From NCBI GenBank assembly GCA_947176975.1, contig CAMWSW010000003.1, positions 1 to 25,272 on the forward strand: 25,272 bases of DNA, given 5' to 3'. Origin of the DNA: an uncultured Clostridia bacterium. GTDB lineage: Bacteria; Bacillota; Clostridia; Christensenellales; UBA3700. Below the pieces are notes generated by a model. That model did not search any database. It saw nothing but the letters and a program-made list of their open reading frames with translations, and was not told where the DNA came from. The position numbers were made by a program, and so were the translations under genes. Positions 16,389 to 23,868 of this stretch are shown in pieces (within the stretch, counting starts at the first letter, position 1; every line of letters starts with the position of its first letter).

Positions 16389-18332
16389 TCAATCAGAACC
16401 TTCAACTTCAAAGTCGTCGACTCCGCTGAATTTCAATACTATATTCTCGTAATACACCTTTTTTGCATATCCGAAAGCCCCGCAAAGTCTAACGGATATT
16501 TCGTTATATCTGCCGTTCTTGGCGATATCGTTGCGAATAATTGGCGTAGCCCTGCCGTCGGCGTCAATCCTCACTCCTTCTTGGAAGTGCAACATACCTT
16601 GGATTTCCACACGCTTCAATGAGCCTCTGTCTTTGCAGTAAAAGAGTATCTCGCCCTTATTCTGTCCGCCGGACACGACCTTGAGGTCAATGTCTTTTTC
16701 TCTCTTCTTTCTCGTATCGCTTCCCGGCTCGCCTATGACGTCGCCCTTCTTACCAAGCGTCGTGGAGAAAATCTCTTCGTTCTTGACTCTGTCCGACCAA
16801 GCGTCTCTGTAATTGACGTAAGTCGAGCAGTAATATTCTTCGCCTTTTGGCGGAATAACTTTTCCTCTCTCCAAGAATACGTCGAGTATCTTTTTGTTGA
16901 TATTCTTGTTGTACAGCCAAGTTCCGTAAGAGAGCGCGACTGCCGTCTTGAGTTCGTATCCCATAAGCGCGACTATAGCTCCGCCCACCGCGGGCGCATA
17001 AGTCGAGTCCTCGTTGGAGAGTATCGTAAAAGTATCGTCGTCGCTTTGATAGTCGTCAAAGGTGACTACCTCTACGGGCAACTTTGCTATTCGCAATTGC
17101 TTGACTATGTAATCTATAAGTCCGTATGTCTCCGTTACGCCGCCGGATAGCATTATCTTCTTGACGTCTGCATTGAGAGTTCTCTTCAACTCTCCCACTA
17201 TATACTGCGATATCTTTTTGGCAACGCCCTCGTCTCCGCTTATGCCAACGCAATCCAAGAATTGATCTCTTGTCACGCTCAACTGCACGAGTACGTCGCG
17301 ATGAATCGACATAGGTACGCCGCTCTCAAAAGCAAGCTCGTAGATATCGTCGTCGACGGAAAGCGCCGTCTTGGTCTTCTTTATCTCATTGAGCATCAGA
17401 AACTGCGTCGAGTGCAACCCCTTTTCCGCAATATATCCGTCCTCTCCCGCAGGCGGCGCGCCCACCGTCTCCCTGCCGGAAATGACGCCCTCAACGTAAT
17501 CTCGCAAAGCGTAATCAAAGTCGTTTCCGCCTATCTCCATAGGCTCGTTGTGTCCGTCCACGCCGTCTATTATGATACTTCCCGAAGCGCCCAACGTAAA
17601 CTTTGCCACAGATATATCTTCTTCGCCCATATCGAAAATAAGTATGGGTTCGTCTCTCTTAAGCACCTTTCTGTGATATGCAAAAAGCCCAAGCGCCTTC
17701 GTCGACGAGAGTATCTTTTTTATTTTTGATTCAGACGCAATAGAGACAAGTCTCTCAAGCTCTTCGACGTACTCCTTGCCAGCCTTTGTCGGATACACGA
17801 CTGAATAATGGATATCTTGAAAATAAATTCCCTTTTCTTCTTGCAGTCTTAGTATCGCAGGCAACACCGTCTTGTTTATCAAATACTTGAAGAAACCTTC
17901 GCACACCTTTTGAGGAGTTGTGTCTGCCTCAAAGGTCATATCCAAATCCTCTGCCATGGCAAAGTCCTCGGCAAGCTTTTTCCTGTTGGGGAAATAAAAC
18001 TTGGGAAATTGGTTTTTATCGTAATAATACCTTCTGTTGGATGCGGTCACCCTCTTATCGCATCTTTTGAGAAGCAACGACAAAAGCGACTTTATCTTGA
18101 CGACGGTGACGAAAGGCTTATCCGCATTCTTATATACCTCTTCTCCAAAAAGCCACGTCGAAGCGTCCTCGTCGAAATAAGCTATCGCCGGCACTATCAC
18201 GCTGCCCGTAATTTCGCAGGGAGCAAGTTTTCCGTACTCTACGTTTTTCTTCGAGCCGAAAGCATACGCAACCTTGACAGTGTCGCTGCCAAGATCAATA
18301 GCCACTTCCAAATCGTCTGCGATAACAGTCAT
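16389..18332 (-). CDS. Hsp70/DnaK-like ATPase, divergent
   Basis: This has an actin-fold ATPase of Hsp70 type followed by a C-terminal beta domain. Phosphate-1 is DLGSDTVKVAY (13-23), the connecting GGNDFD motif is at 268-273 (DnaK GGEDFD), and the adenosine motif is MLSGGVT (414-420). The phosphate-2 loop reads DMGEEDI (234-240), where Hsp70 normally has DLGGGT, so glycines and the threonine contacting ATP phosphates are replaced by acidic residues. The segment ALSYGTWL to KGEEYYCST around 477-513 resembles the start of an Hsp70 substrate-binding beta domain, but the typical DVTPLSLG linker is absent and the alpha lid seems missing. GAGGAG lies 5 nt before the ATG. It is the first gene of the block behind a good promoter. 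It is not the housekeeping dnaK: no grpE or dnaJ neighbours. Confidence 0.9.
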   Translation of the reverse strand: MTVIADDLEVAIDLGSDTVKVAYAFGSKKNVEYGKLAPCEITGSVIVPAIAYFDEDASTWLFGEEVYKNADKPFVTVVKIKSLLSLLLKRCDKRVTASNRRYYYDKNQFPKFYFPNRKKLAEDFAMAEDLDMTFEADTTPQKVCEGFFKYLINKTVLPAILRLQEEKGIYFQDIHYSVVYPTKAGKEYVEELERLVSIASESKIKKILSSTKALGLFAYHRKVLKRDEPILIFDMGEEDISVAKFTLGASGSIIIDGVDGHNEPMEIGGNDFDYALRDYVEGVISGRETVGAPPAGEDGYIAEKGLHSTQFLMLNEIKKTKTALSVDDDIYELAFESGVPMSIHRDVLVQLSVTRDQFLDCVGISGDEGVAKKISQYIVGELKRTLNADVKKIMLSGGVTETYGLIDYIVKQLRIAKLPVEVVTFDDYQSDDDTFTILSNEDSTYAPAVGGAIVALMGYELKTAVALSYGTWLYNKNINKKILDVFLERGKVIPPKGEEYYCSTYVNYRDAWSDRVKNEEIFSTTLGKKGDVIGEPGSDTRKKREKDIDLKVVSGGQNKGEILFYCKDRGSLKRVEIQGMLHFQEGVRIDADGRATPIIRNDIAKNGRYNEISVRLCGAFGYAKKVYYENIVLKFSGVDDFEVEGSD

Positions 18333-18380
18333 ACGCGCTCCTCTGTATTTTTACCAGACAGCAAATTATGCCGTCAAATT

Positions 18381-18396
18381 TGTATATTACTATACA
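18381..18396. promoter_or_regulatory. Candidate operator palindrome at the operon start
   Basis: TGTATA-TTAC-TATACA is a perfect 6-bp inverted repeat with a 4-nt centre, placed where transcription from the minus-strand promoter would begin (about +1 to +16). The position suits a repressor site, but the sequence is AT-rich and may be chance. Confidence 0.35.
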
Positions 18397-18402
18397 CTAA
18401 AG

Positions 18403-18431
18403 ATTATAACATAACGAATAAGCGTTTTCAA
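18403..18431 (-). promoter_or_regulatory. Promoter of the nine-gene block
   Basis: On the minus strand: TTGAAA (18426-18431), 17-nt spacer, TATAAT (18403-18408), giving a leader of about 65 nt before the Hsp70-like ATG. This is the only strong promoter I found upstream of the first gene. No internal terminator was seen down to 2961. Confidence 0.8.
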
Positions 18432-18524
18432 TATATATTTATTATTTAATATTACAAAATTTTGGTAGATTTTACAAAAGCCGCTTTTATATAAGACAAA
18501 CGTCAAATAACTGCAAGATATACC

Positions 18525-18553
18525 TTGACTGGAAATCGTTTGTATGCTAAAAT
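18525..18553 (+). promoter_or_regulatory. Promoter for the SPFH gene
   Basis: TTGACT (18525-18530), 17-nt spacer, TAAAAT (18548-18553), about 37 nt before the start codon. It is divergent from the nine-gene block promoter, the two -35 boxes being about 94 bp apart. Confidence 0.8.
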
Positions 18554-18589
18554 AATCTTATAATTTTTATCAAAAGGAAGGTTTATAAA

Positions 18590-19681
18590 ATGGCAATTGC
18601 AGTAATTTTAGCATTTCTTTTCTTAGCAGGTATTATAGCTCCCGCTGTATTCATCGGTATATCCTTTATAAGGAACAAAAACAATAAGAAATACAATAAT
18701 AAGAAGAAAACAAATGTGATTTTAATCGCCGTAATGATTGTTTGTTTCGTTCTCTTCTTGACGATACCATTCAGTATTCACCAAGTCAAAGCAGGTGAAG
18801 TGGCTGTCGTCAAGCATATGGGCGAAGCAACGAGCGTAAGAACGGCAGGCACGTATTTCGATTTTTGGATAACGGAAAAGTATGAGAAATACGACGCCAA
18901 AGTTCAAACTATCGAAATAGCCTCGTCGGCTTACTCTAAAGACGCTCAAACAATGGACTTGAAGATGACGGTTCAGTATCAGATAGATACGAGCAAAGTC
19001 ATTGAAATTTCAAATCACTATGGCAACATAGCAACTTTGGCGGACAGAGTTCGTTCTATCTCGGTGGAGAAAACCAAGTCGACTTTGTCGGCTTATTCGG
19101 CTATGACTATAATCGAAACCAGAGCAAATATCTCCCCCGAAATCGAAGGTGTCATCAAAGAAAGCGTAGCAAGCAACTACTACGTCGATATAGTGGCGGT
19201 AGTGCTTACCGATATAGACTTCTCCGATGCTTTTGAAAAAACCGTAGAAGATAAAATGATAGCAGAGCAAGAAAAACTTAAAGCCGAATATGAGAAAGCT
19301 ACCGCTATCGTAAATGCGGAAAAAGAACTTGAAGTCGCTAAGTTGGATGCGCAAGCCAAGATTGAGAAAGCAAAGGCAGATGCGCAAGCGCAGATAGAAG
19401 TAGCGCGCGCAGAAGCGCAGGCGCTCAAACTCAAATCCGTAGAAGTAGCAAGAGCGCTCGGATTTAATATTACCGAATCCAATGTGACAGATGATGACGG
19501 CGTGGTAATTGCTACAAATTACGACATTGATTTTACAGGTAAATCAGATGAAGAAATAAAGTTGATCACCGAATATCTCAAATACATAGAGTATCTATCT
19601 AAGTGGGATGGCAAGTTGCCTGACGTAATAGGAGACGGCACCGGTATTATGATCACAGTGCCGCAACCAAATGGTAATTAA
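18590..19681 (+). CDS. SPFH/Band-7 (prohibitin-like) membrane protein
   Basis: This is a membrane-anchored scaffold protein of the stomatin/prohibitin/flotillin superfamily, which form membrane microdomain assemblies. Two hydrophobic segments (about 4-27 and 43-60) precede the SPFH domain. The domain begins with GEVAVVKHMGEATSVRTAGTY near residue 69 and includes the conserved strand around QTIEI and MDLKMTVQYQI (about 106-131). A long charged alpha-helical stretch follows (roughly 225-285, rich in EKAKADAQAQIEVARAEA), typical of the coiled-coil part. The C-terminal 70 residues are family-specific and end in VPQPNGN. AGGAAGG precedes the ATG, and a strong hairpin terminator follows. It is transcribed alone, divergently from the nine-gene block, which may or may not be related. 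Confidence 0.92.
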   Translation: MAIAVILAFLFLAGIIAPAVFIGISFIRNKNNKKYNNKKKTNVILIAVMIVCFVLFLTIPFSIHQVKAGEVAVVKHMGEATSVRTAGTYFDFWITEKYEKYDAKVQTIEIASSAYSKDAQTMDLKMTVQYQIDTSKVIEISNHYGNIATLADRVRSISVEKTKSTLSAYSAMTIIETRANISPEIEGVIKESVASNYYVDIVAVVLTDIDFSDAFEKTVEDKMIAEQEKLKAEYEKATAIVNAEKELEVAKLDAQAKIEKAKADAQAQIEVARAEAQALKLKSVEVARALGFNITESNVTDDDGVVIATNYDIDFTGKSDEEIKLITEYLKYIEYLSKWDGKLPDVIGDGTGIMITVPQPNGN

Positions 19682-19708
19682 GTCTTGCAGCTCTATCGTC
19701 TAGCAATT

Positions 19709-19740
19709 AAAACACCCTCGCAGTTTTGCGAGGGTGTTTT
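19709..19740. terminator. Bidirectional terminator between SPFH and rpsR genes
   Basis: The perfect 14-bp stem AAAACACCCTCGCA / TGCGAGGGTGTTTT has a GTTT loop. T-runs flank it on both strands, so it can serve the plus-strand SPFH gene and the minus-strand rpsF-ssb-rpsR operon. Confidence 0.93.
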
Positions 19741-19767
19741 GATATCTTGTCTTCCAACAAGAACGCG

Positions 19768-20025
19768 TTATTCAGCTACGTATGGGAGCAATGCCATTTC
19801 TCTTGCTCTCTTGACAGCTTCGGTAACGATTCTTTGGTGCTTTGCGCACGTTCCGCTCATTCTTCTGGGAACAATCTTGCCCTTCTCCGTGATGAACTTG
19901 CGCAACTTTGCTACGTCTTTATAATCTACTTCGTCCACACCGTCTGCGCAAAAGATGCAAACCTTTTTGCGTGACATTTGCTTTTTAGCGGGACGCTTAA
20001 CTACCTTTTCTTCGCTCATTGTCAT
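19768..20025 (-). CDS. rpsR: 30S ribosomal protein S18
   Basis: This is a small-subunit ribosomal protein that sits with S6 on the platform of 16S rRNA. The 85-residue sequence has the conserved [22 protein letters not shown] core and the GTCAKHQR motif. It is a zinc-binding (C+) form: Cys23 and Cys26 (VCIFC), Cys60 and His63. The preferred start has AAGGAG 5 nt upstream; a second in-frame ATG two codons later is possible. It is the last gene of the rpsF-ssb-rpsR operon and is followed by the shared terminator. Confidence 0.97.
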   Translation of the reverse strand: MTMSEEKVVKRPAKKQMSRKKVCIFCADGVDEVDYKDVAKLRKFITEKGKIVPRRMSGTCAKHQRIVTEAVKRAREMALLPYVAE

Positions 20026-20037
20026 TAAATCTCCTTA

Positions 20038-20469
20038 TTAGAATGGTAAATCGTCTTCGTCTACGGGAGTCAAACCGCTGTTGCCGCCTTTGTTGGAACC
20101 ACCGTTTGAACCGCCGTAATTATTCTCTCCTTGAGAGTTGTCGCCGTCAGCTCTGCCGGCGCCGGAAGGAAGAAATTCAACTTCGTCGGCAACTATGTCG
20201 TATGCAGTACGCTTCGAGCCGTCTTGCGCGTCGTATTGGCGTGTCTGAATAGCGCCTACTACGCATACCTTTCTACCCTTTTGCAAAATCTTTCCGCAAT
20301 TCTCTGCCAAACCTCTCCAGCATACGATGTTGAAAAAGTCTGTTTCGTTGTTTTCTCTGCTGAATCTGCGATTGACTGCAATGGAAAATCTGCAATACGA
20401 TACTCCGCTTTGCGTCGTACCTGACTCAGGATCCCTCGTCAAGTTGCCTATCAATATAACTCTGTTCAT
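20038..20469 (-). CDS. ssb: Single-stranded DNA-binding protein
   Basis: This binds single-stranded DNA as a tetramer during replication, repair and recombination. Residues 1 to about 105 form the OB fold, starting MNRVILIGNLTRDPE with the usual TDFFNIVCWRGLAENC and DGSKRTAYDIVADEVEFL segments. A Gly/Asn/Ser-rich linker follows, and the protein ends in the acidic tip DEDDLPF that recruits partner proteins. Length (143) is typical. AAGGAG precedes the ATG. It lies between rpsF and rpsR, the standard arrangement in Firmicutes. Confidence 0.97.
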   Translation of the reverse strand: MNRVILIGNLTRDPESGTTQSGVSYCRFSIAVNRRFSRENNETDFFNIVCWRGLAENCGKILQKGRKVCVVGAIQTRQYDAQDGSKRTAYDIVADEVEFLPSGAGRADGDNSQGENNYGGSNGGSNKGGNSGLTPVDEDDLPF

Positions 20470-20484
20470 AATTTTCTCCTTAAC

Positions 20485-20766
20485 TTACTTTTTGATAATC
20501 ATTGATCTTACGACTTCGTCCAAAATACGGTTCATTCTCTTGAGTTCTTCGGGAACGTTAGCGGGAGCCGTAAAGTTTACCAAAACGTAATAGCCTTCAG
20601 TAGTGTAGTCGATTGGGTAAGCGTACTTCTTAGTACCCCACTTGTCGGTGTTTTCGATTTCTCCGCCGTTTGACGTGATAACCGAAGCCATTTTGTCAAC
20701 TACTTCCTGTTTTGCCTCGTCGGTAATATCATTCTTGATGATATACAACATTTCGTACTTGTTCAT
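20485..20766 (-). CDS. rpsF: 30S ribosomal protein S6
   Basis: This is a 93-residue ribosomal protein that pairs with S18 on the small-subunit platform. It is recognised from MNKYEMLYIIKNDITDE, WGTKKYAYPIDYTTEGYYVLVNFTAP and the final RMNRILDEVVRSMIIKK, all in family positions. A near-perfect AAAGGAGGT site precedes the ATG. It is the first gene of the rpsF-ssb-rpsR operon and is preceded by a leader containing a stable hairpin. Confidence 0.97.
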   Translation of the reverse strand: MNKYEMLYIIKNDITDEAKQEVVDKMASVITSNGGEIENTDKWGTKKYAYPIDYTTEGYYVLVNFTAPANVPEELKRMNRILDEVVRSMIIKK

Positions 20767-20790
20767 ATTATACCTCCTTTTGGTCTAATG

Positions 20791-20812
20791 GTTCAAACTT
20801 TTACGTTTGAAC
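20791..20812 (-). promoter_or_regulatory. Leader hairpin upstream of rpsF
   Basis: A perfect 8-bp inverted repeat (GTTCAAAC / GTTTGAAC, 6-nt loop) sits just upstream of the rpsF ribosome binding site inside an untranslated leader of about 130 nt. In many bacteria the S6:S18 complex binds the rpsF leader to repress it. The position fits, but I could not confirm the conserved CCG bulge. Confidence 0.45.
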
Positions 20813-20901
20813 AAGGGTGTGTATTTTAAGGCTTTCGCCAAAAGATACATTGCAATAATAACACAACAAATCAAAGTTGTAAAGGAAAAACAAGCATATT
20901 T

Positions 20902-20930
20902 ATTATATTTTTTAAGTATTTCCGCAACAA
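20902..20930 (-). promoter_or_regulatory. Promoter for rpsF-ssb-rpsR
   Basis: Minus strand: TTGTTG (20925-20930), 17-nt spacer, TATAAT (20902-20907). Its -35 overlaps the T-run of the gltX terminator candidate. Confidence 0.65.
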
Positions 20931-20953
20931 AAAATGCAGGTACTGAATGTACC
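20929..20953 (-). terminator. Weak terminator candidate after gltX
   Basis: On the minus strand, GGTAC-ATTCA-GTACC (20939-20953) can be lengthened by G-U pairs and is followed after TGCA by a T6 run. The stem is short, so efficiency is uncertain and read-through into rpsF is possible. Confidence 0.45.
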
Positions 20954-20987
20954 CACACTTTATATTTTACCCGTCAATGTATGCGAG

Positions 20988-22433
20988 TTACATATTCTTT
21001 GCAAGCAATTCAATGGAAAAGTCAAGACGCCTCATGCTCTCTTCTTTGCCGAGAAGTTCCGCCATTTCCGTTGCTCCGCCGGGGGTGCTTGCGACGCCCG
21101 TCAACGCAAGGCGCAAAGGCAAGAATACCTGTCCGCTCTTGCAAGCAAGTTTTTCGGCAAGTCCGGACAGTTTTTCTTTGAGAGCCTCGTCCGTCCAATC
21201 CTCAAAATCTTTTAAGTCCTCTTTAATAGCTTTCAAGTTGTTGAGCGCAATTTCCTTTGTAATCTTCATCTTCTTATGCTCAAACATCGTCGTGTCATAC
21301 TCGCCGAACTCTTCGAGGAAGTCGACCTTCTCGGGTATCTCGCCCAATACCTCTACTCTCGGTATCAAAAGTTTTGCAAGGGCAAAATAATCGTATTTGC
21401 CCGCGACTTTGCTCTTCTCAAAATAAGGCTTTGCGACTTCGACAAACTCCTCGGGAGTCATTTGCTTGATATACTCGCCGTTGAGCCAACGCATTTTAGC
21501 TTCGTCGAATATACTAGGCGACTTGGATATGCCGTCTACGTCGAATTGCTCGACAAGCTCGTCCATACTCAATTTTTCCTCATTGCCTTTTGGCGACCAA
21601 CCGAGAAGCGCAATATAGTTGACTATAGCCTTTGGCAGATATCCTTTTTCAAGGAAGTCCTCGAAATTCGCGTCGCCGTATCTCTTGGACAGTTTGCGTT
21701 GCGCGTCTTTCATGATTGGCGAAAGGTGCATATAGTGCGGTCTTTGCCAGCCGAAACCGTCGTACATAAGATTGTATTTGGGCGTCGAAGAAAGATATTC
21801 AACGCCTCTTATGACGTAGTTGATTGCCATGAGGTGATCGTCTACGACGTTGGCAAAATTATAGGTGGGCATACCGTCGGACTTGATGAGTATGCCGTCT
21901 TCCATATCCTCGTTGGGTACGCTGATATGACCGAATACCATATCGTCGTATTCGCTGACGCCCTCTGCGGGAATATTCTGTCTGATTACGTAAGGCTCGC
22001 CGTCGGCAAGTCTCTTCTGCACTTCTTCTTTGGAAAGTGACAAACAGTGCTTATCGTACTTGGCGATACCCTTGTCGTCCTTGAGAGATTCAAGTCTCTC
22101 CTTATCGCAAAAGCAGTAATATGCTCCGCCCTTGTCGACAAGCTCCTTGGCGTATTCAAGATAGAGCGACTTGCGTTCGCTCTGGATATAAGGTCCGTAG
22201 CCTCCGTCTTTGTCCGGTCCTTCGTCGTGCTGTATGCCCGCTTTCTTAAGCGTGCTGTATATCACGTCGACAGCTCCCTCGACATATCTTTCTTGGTCGG
22301 TATCTTCAATTCTCAACACGAATTCGCCGTTGTTCTTTTTGGCGAAAAGATATGCGTAAAGACACGTCCTCAAATTTCCTATATGCATAAATCCCGTCGG
22401 GGATGGGGCAAATCTCGTTCTTACCTTGCTCAT
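20988..22433 (-). CDS. gltX: Glutamyl-tRNA synthetase
   Basis: This cytosolic class I aminoacyl-tRNA synthetase charges tRNA-Glu (and in many Firmicutes also tRNA-Gln). The catalytic motifs are APSPTGFMHIGN with the HIGH-like HIGN at 17-20, and KLSKR (KMSKS equivalent) at 247-251. A CxC at 107-109 with Tyr126 and Cys130 matches the zinc site of some GluRS. Length is 481, normal for the family. The ATG at 22433 is chosen because it gives the standard MSKVRTRFAPSPTG start with AAGGAAG upstream. The open frame continues 46 codons upstream but has no family similarity there. Confidence 0.96.
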   Translation of the reverse strand: MSKVRTRFAPSPTGFMHIGNLRTCLYAYLFAKKNNGEFVLRIEDTDQERYVEGAVDVIYSTLKKAGIQHDEGPDKDGGYGPYIQSERKSLYLEYAKELVDKGGAYYCFCDKERLESLKDDKGIAKYDKHCLSLSKEEVQKRLADGEPYVIRQNIPAEGVSEYDDMVFGHISVPNEDMEDGILIKSDGMPTYNFANVVDDHLMAINYVIRGVEYLSSTPKYNLMYDGFGWQRPHYMHLSPIMKDAQRKLSKRYGDANFEDFLEKGYLPKAIVNYIALLGWSPKGNEEKLSMDELVEQFDVDGISKSPSIFDEAKMRWLNGEYIKQMTPEEFVEVAKPYFEKSKVAGKYDYFALAKLLIPRVEVLGEIPEKVDFLEEFGEYDTTMFEHKKMKITKEIALNNLKAIKEDLKDFEDWTDEALKEKLSGLAEKLACKSGQVFLPLRLALTGVASTPGGATEMAELLGKEESMRRLDFSIELLAKNM

Positions 22434-22475
22434 AATAACTTCCTTTTTGATAATTTTGTGATATTTTCGCTTAAT

Positions 22476-22484
22476 AATATAACA
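22476..22484 (-). promoter_or_regulatory. Possible extended -10 for gltX
   Basis: On the minus strand TGTTATATT fits an extended -10 (TGnTATATT) about 45 nt before the gltX start. No good -35 is visible. Confidence 0.35.
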
Positions 22485-22508
22485 TATTCCCGACAAATTG
22501 TGTATAAT
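22479..22508 (+). promoter_or_regulatory. Candidate promoter for the M20 peptidase gene
   Basis: ATAACA (22479-22484), 18-nt spacer, perfect TATAAT (22503-22508). The -35 is weak; the -10 is convincing. It overlaps the minus-strand gltX promoter region. Confidence 0.5.
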
Positions 22509-22549
22509 ATTGATGCAATAAATCAAAAAAAAGTTTGCGAGGAGTCTAA

Positions 22550-23857
22550 ATGAACAAGTATTTTCAAGCAATGATACAAAAGACTATGCAACTGATTGCC
22601 ATTGACAGCGTACAGTCTACCCCCTGCCCGTCGTCTCCATTCGGCGAAGGCGTGGCAAAATGTCTCGACCTCGTGTGCGAGACTGCTAAATCTATGGGTA
22701 TGACGACGCACAACGAGGGCGGATTTTACTGCACCTGCGATATCGGCGAGGGCGAAACTTTCGGCATACTCGGACACATTGACGTAGTGCCGTACGACGA
22801 CGATTGGTCGGCAAATCCGCTTGGCGAAATAAAGGGCGATACGATATATGGAAGAGGCATACTAGACGACAAAGGACCTATGATATGCTGTCTTTACGCC
22901 GTGCATCAACTGCTTGAAGAGGGATACATGCCAAAATGCAAAATCCGCTTTATATTCGGCGGAAACGAAGAGAGCGGCTGGAAGTGCATTGACAAATACA
23001 ACGAAGTAGACGTAATGCCCGAAAAAGGTTTTTCTCCCGACGGAGACTTCCCCGTAATCAACTGCGAAAAAGGATTGGTAGGTTACGACGTATATCTCGA
23101 CGTACCCAAAGGCATGATTGATATCGACGGCGGAAGCCGTGGCAATATCGTTATGTCAAAGTGTTCCTGCATAATCGACGGAAAACTCTCTGCCGAATCA
23201 AATGACAGACTGCAAGTCGAGGTAAAAGACGGCAAGACGTATATCACATCTTACGGCAAACCTGCGCACGCTTCTACCCCGTGGGAGGGCGTCAACGCGT
23301 TGTGGGGACTGCTGGAATATTTGAGCAAAAACTTAGGCGGTGAATATACGATTCTCAAAGAAAGACTGTGTCACAACGACGGTAGCGGAGCAAACGTCAA
23401 ACTCTCCGACGAAAAGAGCGGAAAACTTACTTTCAACGTAGGCGTGGCAAAGATAGAAAAAGACGCCGACGGCGTTGATAAATTGCACCTCATCATAGAT
23501 ATACGCCACCCGGTGACGTATACCAAAGAAGCGATATTAGGTATGTTGCAAGACAGCCTCGACACGAAGTACGTAAGCGTACGCAACTTCCACGACCCGC
23601 TGTATATCGACAAGAACAACGAACTCGTGCAAAGCCTGCTCAAATCGTATAACAAAGTGACGGGCGAAAACGCAATGCCAATTACCATAGGCGGAGGCAC
23701 GTACGCAAGAGCGCTCAAGTGCGGAGTTGCATTCGGACCTATGTTCCCCGGTATGGAAAGCGTGATTCACCAAAAGGACGAGAGATTGAGCATATCCGAT
23801 TTCAAAAAAATGTACGAGGTATATTACACGGCAATCAAAGACCTATTATTTAATTAA
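22550..23857 (+). CDS. M20-family (Sapep/PepV-like) dipeptidase
   Basis: This is a cytosolic di-zinc metallopeptidase of the M20 family, probably a dipeptidase. Zinc and catalytic residues are visible in order: His76 and Asp78 in GHIDVVP, Asp107 in GRGILDDKGP (bridging ligand), Glu140/Glu141 in GGNEESG (general base and ligand), Asp164 in FSPDGDFPV, and His407 in ESVIHQKDE. The lid domain lies between about residues 180 and 300. The EKGFSPDGDFPVINCEKG motif is characteristic of the PepV/Sapep branch. At 435 residues it is slightly shorter than typical PepV. GAGGAG precedes the ATG. It is co-transcribed with the HD-domain gene 11 nt downstream. Confidence 0.93.
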   Translation: MNKYFQAMIQKTMQLIAIDSVQSTPCPSSPFGEGVAKCLDLVCETAKSMGMTTHNEGGFYCTCDIGEGETFGILGHIDVVPYDDDWSANPLGEIKGDTIYGRGILDDKGPMICCLYAVHQLLEEGYMPKCKIRFIFGGNEESGWKCIDKYNEVDVMPEKGFSPDGDFPVINCEKGLVGYDVYLDVPKGMIDIDGGSRGNIVMSKCSCIIDGKLSAESNDRLQVEVKDGKTYITSYGKPAHASTPWEGVNALWGLLEYLSKNLGGEYTILKERLCHNDGSGANVKLSDEKSGKLTFNVGVAKIEKDADGVDKLHLIIDIRHPVTYTKEAILGMLQDSLDTKYVSVRNFHDPLYIDKNNELVQSLLKSYNKVTGENAMPITIGGGTYARALKCGVAFGPMFPGMESVIHQKDERLSISDFKKMYEVYYTAIKDLLFN

Positions 23858-23868
23858 AGGAACTTACT

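Noticed and set aside
4375..18332. Classification as a known anti-phage system
   Set aside because: There is no nuclease, methylase, PglZ, CBASS cyclase, reverse transcriptase or TIR domain. SNF2 plus zinc proteins alone is not enough to name a defence type.
20988..22571. Longer GluRS with a 46-residue N-terminal extension
   Set aside because: The extension covers the promoter region, is isoleucine-rich like translated AT-rich DNA, and the ATG at 22433 has AAGGAAG and the family-typical start.
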